Below, one piece after another: positions 1-12,200 of a stretch of DNA of 64,000 bases. The translations under genes were made by a program, and so were the position numbers. Origin of the DNA: Mactra quadrangularis (lineage: Eukaryota > Mollusca > Bivalvia > Venerida > Mactridae); the NCBI GenBank assembly GCA_025267735.1, contig CM046303.1, positions 43,537,380 through 43,601,379 on the forward strand. The letters are read 5' to 3'. The stretch's first letter is position 1. Every line of letters starts with the position of its first letter. A model generated the notes under the pieces. That model saw only the letters and a list, made by a program, of their open reading frames with translations, was not told the DNA's origin and ran no database searches.

Positions 1-245
1 ATTGGACACCTCTCGGGGTATATCCCTTACGTCTTTTTATAATTGACTATGATGGATTTTCGTTGGACTATATCTTTGCCCTGGAATTTAACCACCGACC
101 TTATGTTTATCAAAACGGGCACAATTCCGTGTTAAGGGACATTACTCCGTGTGAAACTAGACGATTCCGTCTTCTAGTACGGTACATATTTGTATTTATC
201 ATATCCCAATCAACAGATCACGTGACTAAACAAGTTCCGGCAGAA
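1..245. other. Sequence upstream of the RSRC2-like start codon
   Basis: No gene is recognised here. The stretch ends at the first ATG of the RSRC2-like gene (246) and probably contains its 5' UTR and part of its promoter. An open frame from 63 runs through the region into the first intron. It is in a different reading frame from the RSRC2 start and has no recognisable protein features, so I treat it as chance. No clear TATA box was identified. Confidence 0.4.
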
Positions 246-3200
246 ATGGATTTGCTGGCTAATTACGATGACGACAATACAGGCGAAAATTCGGTGTCGC
301 CGAGTCCAAAACCAAACGATGTAAGTTTTCAATGTTTTTATCTAGGTCCCTGCTGTAAATTTAATCATTACTTTTTACAATTGATCGTATTAGCTATGTT
401 AAAAATGCGGACGTAAATCCTACTCCAATCTCCATTTTGAAATTTGATCATCGGTTTTATGAGGTTTGTTGACAATTAATGCTGCAGGTCATGCCCAGTT
501 AATATCAATCGTTGATTTGATGATCCAGTCTCATGTTGATTTCAACGGCTAGAGCAGTCGGGACACTTGCACTTACAGCATGTACTGGATCATGACGTCC
601 TTTAACGTTTGAAAGTTTTGCCCCATGAAATTTCTATTTTTAGCCAGTGGCTATGATTAATCTTTTATAGTGAACTTCAACTAAACAAATGCATGGTAAC
701 AGAAGAGAAAGAGATCTGTAAACAGACACTGTTATAAAGGGAAATATATATTTGTCCCAATACAGATATACGTATTATTTCAAGATTTTGGTTCTATATG
801 AACCGTTCTGACATGTTTTTTATAGAATTGATAGTTAGGCTTAGTCTCTAGTCCTAAATATAAGACCCTACATAACTTTTTTTATCATTTGGACGTTTTT
901 CTGTTATGTAGGGTCTTAAATTTATGAGGTTAATTTAACCTTCACTTACCACGGAGAGCCGTGAAGACTTCGTCTAAATTATACATGTTTACATGTCGAG
1001 TGTCTAGAGCCAAGAGAGTGAAGAGTGAGCTCTACGGGTAGAAAGTAGACAGAGCTCGCTTCTGGTTGGTGGTACAGCTCACGTGACGAGGCAGCGTTTT
1101 TTTTCACCCGATTGGGAATGGGTCCTGTACCCCTCCGATTGGGATTTTTTAGTCGTGATAATGGGAAAAATTGGGAAAATCACGCACAACTAAGAATAAA
1201 TTGGGAATATTAATAAACAAGTGTTTAAATACAGAAATTGTAAAATATCTGCATCATTCTGCCTTTTAACAGTTACATTAAACTAGATTTTGTAGTTTTT
1301 GAGACATGCAGAGGTAAATTACACAAATAAAGGAACTTTAGAATTTGGCCATCCATATAATGACCCCTAGAATTTGGACACTCCAAACAACAATATAGTG
1401 CCATTGTTAATAGGCTTAAAACGAAAGAGGGTATACGCGAGTCAGGTTATGTGACAAGCTGTTTATCCAAACATTTGGGAAATGTCATTAAAAATTATCT
1501 TCAGTCACATTATCTACTCAAGCTTGATGGAAATGTGTTCAAAGTTACCAGCAACTTATCTTCTTATGTAATGAAACTATCTGATAGACCACAACATAAT
1601 TCAGAAATAAGGAGGCTACCAGTATTTCAGTGTCTGAGTCGTTTTTAGATCTGTTATGATCAATTTAATCAAATAACCTTTCCTATAGTTTTACTCAAAA
1701 TCTTCCTGAAAAGCAGTTCAGCTTGGTTTTAAAATGTCTCATTTTCCCACAATAAAAAACCATTAAAAATCATTAAATGTCCGAAACTGTCGGGTACGAA
1801 ATTATTGGGGACGAATGTTTTACAATATACTCTGAGTAACAATTAAACTACTGTTGGATTAATTCAACCATTGCTGAATTATTGAGAAAATTATTGAGAA
1901 ATCATCATGACATGAACAGCTTTCAATTTCTATGCTTAATGGCAGCTAGTTTCATAAAAAAATCGTAAAATCACGGGTCCTTGAGAAATTAGTCAATGTA
2001 ATGACCTTGACCGGAAATAAAATTTAAGCACAATTTTACGCGGTAAGACAAGGGAGTTTGTTTGTAAACATAAAATTTTACATCATTAGTTTGATTGTAA
2101 AACTAATAAGCGGAACAATGAATGTGTGAAAGAGTGATTACACAAGCTCTCAGATGATAATTATACAAGATGACGCTATTCACCAACATTAACGGATTAG
2201 AGATGTTGTAAAGAACGGCATGAATAAAGATTCTAATTTATTTTTAATTAATGATAAGTGATATTGATTATTGAAATTTGCCGACTCTTGCCCATTAAGT
2301 GATAATTGACACACGGTCATTAAATAACTGTCAGTTACGATACTTGGACAAATAAACAAAAGTAAAATTTTATTAATTTCAAAACCCGTTTTTTGCCGAT
2401 TTTTTTAGTTTTGACAACTTATGCTGTTGTTTCTCTTGATTTTGAAAATACCAATAAAAGAAACGATTGGGAAGGGTCCGTTGACACAATTGGGAAGGTC
2501 CGTTGGCGTGATTGGGAAGGGTCCGGTCGTCATTGGGAATGGGTCCGTTTTCCGGACCCATTTTAAGAAGGAAAAAAAACGCTGCGAGGTTCTGTCCTCT
2601 GATTGGCTGGCTGCACCGCTGGTTGCCGCTAGGCGAGCACCTGCACTATTCAGGTTTTCACTACATTAACAGATTGCTTCAAAAACACATGCATAATGTA
2701 TTTTTTAGAGTTAGTTTTTTTTTTAACCATTTAGTATTTTTTCTTATATTGTGAATTTTAATAGGCACTTAAAAATGTTTTGTTGTTTTTTTCATTTAAA
2801 TTTTGTTGTCTATTTTTTCAGGATAAACTTACATCAAATATGGCTCCTACAGTGCTAGAAAATGAATGGTTGTCATTTGAGCAAATGATTGCCCCAGGAG
2901 GTGGTGGTGGTAATTCAGAAGCAATGAAGAGCAGTGAATTTCTTGTGAATGGTATTGTTGCATACCCAGGTATGAAATCTAGTGCAAGTACTAGCAATGA
3001 TGGCATTCCTTTGGAAGATCAAACTTCAAAGAGCAGTGATAATGAAACTGGTTTGTAGTCTTATATTAGCACTTACTGTTAGCCTACAGGGCTGGCGAAA
3101 TCTTAAAATTGTTTACTCGTCTGTTCTTGCAAACTTGAAAAGTTACTTGTCCGTATGAACATCATAGAATAAAATTATTGAAAAATTCACTTGTTTGTTC

Positions 3201-6200
3201 TTGCCCTTGGACACAACGGACAATACAGACGATTGATTTCACCGCCCATGCCCTATTTTGTTTAGTTGGTTATTAATGTAGATTGCAGAAAGTGCTTGAT
3301 CATTTATACCTATTCCAGGGACTGATGGGAATCTAACAAATCAAATGACTGACTGTTGTTTACAAATTTTCAATCAGTATGATATATTGTCCTCTATTGT
3401 ACACTTTTTGTCTTATACTACATGTGATAACGGTTGTTTGACTACAGTATTAACTTAGCTGACGGCTGATACACACTTCGCTAATTTTCATCAAGTCTGT
3501 GATATTTTAACACATCCGTTTAGTTATACTGTTAAATTCATAAAAGGGTATTAAGATTTTTTAAATGATTGCTTTTTTCAATTAAAATCATGTTGTAGTT
3601 GCCTATTTCAAGATATTTGGTGGTATTAGAATATACAATTATCTATGATACATTTGCTCTTTATTATCCCCAACTTTTCGGCCAAATGCCTATCTATAGT
3701 ATGTATATCATTACAATCGTAACTTATCTATATTCAGGACACACACACGATACTGGTGCTGGTGACAATGATAATGAAGATGAGGATGATGCTTTCTTTA
3801 GATTACGAAAGGTAGGAATATAAAATCAACACTGGAAAGTAATTGCACATAATATTATGTCCCTTTCTATTCTTGGTGTTACATGTATTTAATGATAATT
3901 TAGTAGCGTTTGTGCAATACACTCTCCAGTGGTATGGACTTGGTCATATTTGTTTATGAAATAAGAAAAAAATACTTTAAAGTTACCATTGACAATTGCA
4001 TAGAAATCAAATTTAAATTAACGCACACAAAGATAATTGTATAACTATTTCTGTTCATGAATACCTACGTTGTGTTTTAAATTTCTATTCAATTGTCAAT
4101 GTGTGCTTCTGTTACAAATAAACGTGTGTATATAATTGATATGAAGAACACTTGGTATGCAATGTGAAATAGAATATTTATGATAAATATAAATATATAC
4201 TAGTATGAAATGGATATGATACTCTTGATTGCTACCAAGTTATGATTTGTCTATGTGCCTTGTACATAATTAGTCATACCAAACATATTGCTTAATTTGT
4301 TTTGGCATTTACTGCCAGGGTTTAAATATCACATACAAAAGCAGCTCACGTTCTGACACAAATACTTATATAATATCATAGGTAACCAGAAAAGATAAAT
4401 TGCTTGAGGGACGCCCCGGTCAAATTGTGATGAAATGCTACTGACAGACGGGTAAGTACGACCCCTTCAGATGATGGACACGAAAGAAGAGAGTTGAAGA
4501 CTTCCATTCATTTTAAAATCAGTTGGGGGAGACACCACGATTACTTTTTTATCAAACAAGAAAACAAATGTTTGACTTAATTCTAGGTTTGCTTTGTCTA
4601 ATATATATCTAACCTTTTAAGTATATATTAATATGTAAGTAAAGCAGAAATTTCAAGTTAGTAACACTTTCACATCATTATGAAATTAACTATGTCAAGT
4701 TATGATTGACAAAAAGAAACTTGCAAAGTATATTGAGAACATGTGTTTGTTTTATGAATCATTAATGCATACTATTACTGTTATATTCATGAAGTATAGT
4801 TATCTAAGACATTTTGTACCCACGTTTATTATTCTAATTTTATTAGTAATTCTTTTGTTACTAATCATACCCTTGGGTATCCTTTCTTTTTATAAATGGC
4901 CCAATGTTAAATATACTTTATTATTAGTTAAGATAATGAATGAATTCAACTTTAACGGTAAGAAGAAGAAAATTTATGAATAGTTTGACTTGCTTGCTGA
5001 ATAGTCAATATTTGATGGTCAATGTTGAATGACACTTTTTGGCTGAAATATTTCAAATTTTTATCAAAGGCTTTTACAATGTGGTACATAAAATGTAATT
5101 TGTAAATGTTAAGTTTCAACTTAAATGGGAATTTTCTAAGTGGCTAAAATTTAATGTTTAACTATTTTCATTAATTTTATGTATACCTATCTTTCATGAT
5201 TCAAACAAGGTAGTCAGTACCTTGTTTACTTCAGCCAAATTGTATCATTTAACATGACATTTATGTATCAAATACACATATTACAATGCCAATTTCAGTT
5301 TGCTTTTAATTTCAAATCATTGGACTTTTCCCTTTAACAAAGTTGCAATGGTTATTGATCAATTGATGTTTTTTTATGATCTGAGTATGCTGAAATATGT
5401 TACTTGTAAAAGAGCGTTAAACTCTTCGAGAAAAGTTATAATCTTGTGATGTCTGTTAGCTCAAATTTACCACAGTATATTATATATTGTGGTAAATGAA
5501 GCCAACTTAATACTTTGTACTACTAAAGATCAACTATATCTTGAAAAATCTGTTCAATTAGTATGATGAATTACGATGACTTAATCAAGCATTACTTTGT
5601 TATTTGTTTCTACATTTTTCTCTATCAGATATTTTGTGTTTCGTATATTATGAAGATTAATGCATGATATCATTTGTATCAGCTTGAACTCTAATCATCA
5701 TCATTGAATTAATGTTTATTTTCAGCAAGTAAAAGAACAAGACAGATCTAGTTCATCAGATGGTTCTGGTTCATCAAGATCAAGTTCCTCATCCAGATCA
5801 CCATCACCTCCACATTTATCACCTGTTAACAGTATCAAATCACATGAGAGTGATCCACCTGACCTAACACAACTGACTGATGAGAAATCTCTCACTGATA
5901 GTAAAACAAAGGTGAGAACATAATATATTTTTCATTTTCCTATATGGTCATGCTATACCAAATCACCAAAAAACAAAAAATTCCCAGTTCAAGTATTAGA
6001 TTTTGTTGAAATTTTAATTACATTAAATTTAATCTTATTCATGAAGAAATCCAAAATTTTAGTATTGTGCTCCAAGATGGCTCTGATATTGCTATACGTA
6101 CCAACTTTAAACGTCTGTATCTCAGAAACTATTTGAAGCACAATTTTGGATATCTTCATTAATAAGATTAAATTTGATGAGGATGAAATGGGTAGTTTGG

Positions 6201-9200
6201 TATAGAATGACCCTATATTCAGAGTGACATATCCATTCTTAAAATGATGTGGTTTAAAGTGTGCTTTCATTTACATGTTCAGTTGACTTTATAGTTTTGT
6301 ATGATACACCTAATCATTGATATCACCGTCAAGGGGGTGATCCTCACTGTACCCATTTACTACATATGAGTGAAGTGGAACAGTTAAATAGGTAAATATC
6401 CTGCTTAGGGAAATTAATAGTTCTCAAAGTGGGTTCAAATCCAGCCCTCTTGAACTCTAAGGGTATCCTATCACTGGATCACTGCTTCTACAAGGTGCTC
6501 ATTAGAAAGTTTTCAAGACTATGATTCTGATGTTCTGGAAATTTGATGAACTTAGGGATCAGTTAAAGATGCTGGAAATTCAAATGTATCTTTTTGAAGT
6601 TAATTTAAAGGCCCTTCATTTGATAATGTACTTGTGATATAGTCCCCCCTAAATTGATTGTAATAAAAACTAGTTGACCTTTAAGAGTTTAAATACATGC
6701 ATGGTTGTCAGCTGTTAAACTAAATTCATAATCCAGCTCATACATATCTATAGACCTTGGTAAAGCTAAAAAAGTACTTCACAATGTAAGGGACTATTTT
6801 TTTCTGAAATTGATCAAAACCCATTCTTTCCTTTGAGCTCTAGTATAATGTTAAGCTTCATTGTTGTCAATGGTTTTAACTTATATAACTGCATGGGTGC
6901 AAGTTTTCAGGCATATGCCTGAAGTTCAGGTTTTTCACAACAAATTAGACAATTGTTTTGCTATTAAATTATGAAGAAAATGGTTTCAAATTACAGTTTT
7001 CAGGTTTTTCAAAATTTTCATCTTGCACCCATGTAACTGTGATGAACTATCACATATGAGAGAAGTGTTTGATACAGGTACATAACAAATGTAATTTTAT
7101 GTATTCTAGGACAGTGAAGCTGACGATAATGTGGAGAAAGTAATAGAAAAACCAAGGTCAAGATCAAAGGATCGTAAAAGATCACATAGAGATAGCTCAT
7201 CTAAGGTTTGTTATGTTTGTACATTTTAAAGATAAACCTGGAGTGACTAATTCTTTGTTAAATCTGGGTCAAAGATAAGACTCAGATATAATATTATGTT
7301 TGATGATACAACTTTTAGATTATAGAACAATTCATTTTGTTGAGAAATATAACTGAAAATGATTTACACTTATCTAAACCTGAAACTAACTTTAATTGAT
7401 GTGGTTATTTGCCAATTATTTGTCAAAATTGAAACCAGAAACCAACTCACTGTCTATTATAACTGACCAACTCTCATTCTCCTTTATAACTGACTATGAA
7501 CTGATATATGAAACATGGTTTGTCTAGTTGCATGAAAATTTCAGTATTAATACTGATTTCAGTATTTTGAGAATAAGCTGCAAGTATTATCAAAACTTTC
7601 AACTTCCACCCTTGTAGTTGATTCTTCTCATTAACATTAGTCTTTACCTTAAACTTTTGCAAATACTGACCAAATTTATTGTGTTAAACAGTATTTAGCA
7701 AAGTTATTTTTGATAAGTAGTTTTCACTAGCCCAAATCAAGTTTTACTTGTCCAAGACTTCTGACTTGTTGGTTAAAGCAAAGACAACATAAACATTATA
7801 CAGTAAAATTCCACTATAAGAGCCACCAAAATAGTTGGTCTTAAAAGAGGAATGGTCTTAATATATGGACTGGTTTCTTTGAAAATTAAGCATTTGGGAC
7901 ATGAAAAATCACATGATTTTTAAATAACGAAAATTGTCTTCATTGTGGAGCTTTACTAGTCTTCTATTTTTTGTAGCATGATCATCATAGTTCATCTAAG
8001 AGAAGACGTAGCAGGTCACATTCCAAAGATAGGAAGAAAAGATCTAAGGACCATCATAGAAGAAAAGACAAGAAATCACGAGATAGAAGATCTAGAAGAG
8101 ACAGTCGTAGAAGTCGAAGTCGTGATAGGAAAAATAGTAAAAGTGAATCTAAAAAATCTGAGAGTCATGAGCATAATGATACAAAAGACTCTTCAGGATT
8201 AGAAAGTACGAACGATAGACGTAAATCTGAGAGTAATGAAAATAAAGACTCTAAAAGTGAACGACATCGAAGTCGTAGTGCAGATAGGAAGGATAGAAAG
8301 AAGAAAAGAAGAAGTAGGTCTCGTTCTAGACACAGGCATAGAAGTAAAGATAGAAAGAGTAAAGAAAGAAAAAGAAGTAAAAGCCGTGATAGAAAGAAGA
8401 AACATCATAGTAGAAGTCGTAGTCGAGAAAGGAGAAGTCGTAGTAGAGACAGAAGAAGTCGTAGTCGACATAGAGATAGATATACTAGGTAATGTATTTT
8501 TATGCATGTGTTATTATAGACTATATCCAGTATTAATATTTGAGTTTTTGCTTGTGGTACAAACAAACGTTCACCATTCAAATGAGAATATGTGTAGACA
8601 AAACAATAGGTATTAAATCTGTGTTTTCTGTTTTTCACAAAAAATGTGTTATAAGTTGTGTTTGTACCAGTACCATCTGTGCATGGATGAAAAAAACATA
8701 AGTTGGAGTTCCGAATTAGATCTTGTTGCCCATTGTTCCAGAACCTTAAAATACTTCATTGAAGGAAAAGGTGGTATCATATTATTGGGGTTTTCAATAT
8801 AACTTTTTTTGCTTATTTGTTTAGATTTTCTGCTGTATTTTGGACGAGAGAAAATAGGAAGGTTCAGCATAGATCTAGTGTTTCAAATAGTTTTTCTATC
8901 TCAATTTTTTTTTTTATGAAAATGATGATGTGTAATTTTTCTTCATAAATATTTCCATCATATAGCATTGTTGTTAGGCAATTCAAATGATTACAAGAGA
9001 AAATAAGCTGTTGAAGTTCAAGGCCAAAGAAACTGACCAAGTTCTACAAGTATCTGAGGTTGACAATTTGACATAGTTAAAATACTTCATTGTATTAGAT
9101 ATTACTTTGCAATACTACTGAAAGGAGTTAAAGTTGAGATTATACATGTTTTTGTTTTGTAAATGCACTTAAATTTTCAAGCTTAAAAGTATTTTCAGGA

Positions 9201-12200
9201 ATAGAATAATGATTGCCAGTATTCTCAGTCACTTTGTGATTATTTATGTCTTACTAAAGTTATAAGCTGCCCGGCTAGCTCAGTTGGTAGCACGCAAGTC
9301 TACTGAGCGAGGGGTCGTGGGGTCGATTCCCAGGCGGGGCATACTTTTGTGGAGCTTGGTCATGAAATAATTTCCACGGCCATTCTCCCTCCTACCAATG
9401 ATTTTTAATTACGTAGGGTAGTTGTCAGTCACTGACGAAAGTATGCGCTTAGTAGTTGGTTAACAGCTAAATCCAGAGATGTAGCCTTTCAAGGAGGAGT
9501 GAGTTGGTTGACTGACCGCCTTTATATGACCTATATAATGTGTTGCTACGGCGTTAAACCCAACAAACAAACAAAACTAAAGTTATAAAAATTATATTTC
9601 AGTAGAAGTAGAAGTCGTGAAAGATTAAGAAGTAGAAGTCCAGTACTTGGTAGAAAGTTAACATTTAAAGAACAGATGAGAAAAGAATTCATTAATGCTA
9701 GTAAAGAAATGTCACATGAACAGAAAGGTTTGTCATCTTTGATATATTGCTTGTTCACATTGTCCTGGGGGGAGAAATCCAAGATTAATAATATGCTTAC
9801 ATTAAATCAACTAGCCACAGGTTATGCTACAGTCTCATAAACATATAAATAGTCGTGAGGGCACTGTAGGGGCGCCGTGCCATCAAGCTCCGCAAGGACC
9901 CGTACAAACTCTTGCGTACCCATATGAATTGTTTCGTTTTTTACCAGAGTCCGTGAGATGAACCCAGGATACACGTATCGGTTTCAAAGTCAAATTGCGA
10001 ACAAAATCATGGCCAAGTATAGATTAAACATGCATATCTCCCAGCTACGGCTCCGTACGGATGTGTTGATTTGTGCCAGGTGCGTACCGACGCAAGGCTT
10101 CAACGGCCTACAACTGTCTGCACGTACGGGTCCGCAAAAAGCCATGATTTTATGGGACTGCGGCATTAGTAACTGAAGCATGTAGTAGCTGTTCAGTGGT
10201 AGGATACAAGAATTCTAGGGATCCTTGGTTTTAACCCCGCCAGGACCAATGCTTATTATACCCCCGCTTCGAAGAAGAGGGGGGTATACTGTTTTACCCT
10301 TGTCCGTGCGTCCGTCCGTTACAAAATTTCCGTCGCAGTTTTCTCAGCAACTATAACATGCAGCAGCCTAATACTTTGCATATTGCTTCATCCCATAGTC
10401 CCATGTGGTGTAAAGCGATTTCATGCTCCTTGCTCATCTACTTCCTGTTTGTCGCATATTTTTACATTTTTGCGGGGGTATCACTAGTGAGCATTAGCTC
10501 ACAGATTTACTTGTTTTTTTAGCAATAAATTTACCTGTGATTGCTTCACTACACATGTGTGTTTATATGTTCTAAAGAATTATCTGCTTGAAGTTGATCT
10601 TCGTGATCAGGGTTTTTTATTCTAGATTGTGAAGTTGCTTAAACATGCATATGAAAGCAAACTTGAAACCAAAATTTTCATCATTAATATCATACATGTA
10701 TATTTCTATCTCAAAGTATTCTGATCAACCCTTTGAATGTAATTTTAATGTAATGGTAATAAAAAAATTAAATCTTGATTTGTTAGCGAGAGTGATAATA
10801 CATAGTAATCAAACTTGGTCTGAATATTGGATGTCTTCAATGGTCTGTGAGTGAACATTCTTTGTTATGAGACAGTGCCTTTGAAGACCTATATTTGGGT
10901 TCAAGCAACTGAAGAAGACATTTGTTTGGGCAAGTAAAACATACTGCTGGTTGTCCTTATAGGCAACATCAGGGATAAGCCGAGAGGGCGATTCGGGCGA
11001 AGAAGTCGCCCTTTCCGTTAAAACTTCGCTCTATTAGCACATCAAAGCGAAAACGAAGTCGCCGACATTTTCGGAAAATCAATGAAACCAATTATGACCC
11101 AGATTATGTCAGTCCTCGAGACCTCGATTTAACGATGGATGGAACGTATCTTACATCTGCATATCTTATGTAATCGACCTATCAACTAGGCGGGAGTTGT
11201 GCTGTTAGTAAACACGCCTTAAAAGCCGATAATTAGTGACTCGTTTGTTTATCAATGCCCCCTGTGTATATTGTCACCTTTAAGATCAACCAGCGTCCGC
11301 TTAAAAATCAATAGTGCTATAAGTCGGCCCGATAAGTTTGATATCGTAATTAAACGATTGAAATTAACAAACACGTGTCAAACTGTGATACTACAATAAT
11401 AAAAGTAGATAAAGCTTTTTGGATGCTTGCCGTTAAATTGATAATTGTACTAAATTATGAGCGAGTTGTGAGGTAGTTAGAAAAGACGTAATTAGCAGTT
11501 TGTCAATGATTGCGTATGTTTTCGAGACCCACGCTATCGTCAATCAAATGAAGCAAGGTTAAATCTACGTTAGTAATTTATTAATCTTATTAATTAAGCA
11601 ATAGATAACAGTGAAATTCCCTCAATTTTTTTATTTCAAGAATAAACACCGGTTGGTTCAATTGAATTTATGAAAATTGTCGAAGTATTCGTCATGTAAT
11701 CTATCTGTTTGCAGACTCTAAAAAATCAATAATAAGCATACATTGCTAGATAATATGTTATATTTAAGAAAATGTATGTTCTTTACAGCAGACCTAATAA
11801 AATAAAAAATATTTAAACAAAGAAGGGTCAAAAACGAGGACACTTATAACATATTTTCCAAAAATGGTCGTATATGCATTTATAATCTTATTTGATGAAC
11901 ACATACTAGCAAGTAAAAATGCTAAACCTAACAGAAGAACGTTTTATTGAAATGAAAATTAGATAATTTAAGTTTACAATTTGATACAAAATCAATGTGT
12001 TCTGTGAATTTTGTGTAAAACATAGAACTAATAACTCAGTAACCAAACATCCAGGGAGTATTTAATACACTACTTGTGAGTTACAGCAGACATATCATTT
12101 ACTAAATGTAATAGTAATTACATGTATTTAAAGGATAGAAGTTCTAGAAAAGTTTGCATTTGAGAAGTTTATGAATACTGTTCAAAACATTCCATTCGGC

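Noticed and set aside
8199..8638. Ser/Thr-rich and other frames overlapping RSRC2 exon 6
   Set aside because: They are antisense or shifted shadows of the Arg/Ser repeats in the real exon.
9266..9350. Functional tRNA gene
   Set aside because: A and B box-like words are present, but the sequence runs into a conserved body and A-rich tail with target duplications, and it recurs many times. It is a SINE head. The same applies to 47233 and to 61068-61000 on the minus strand.
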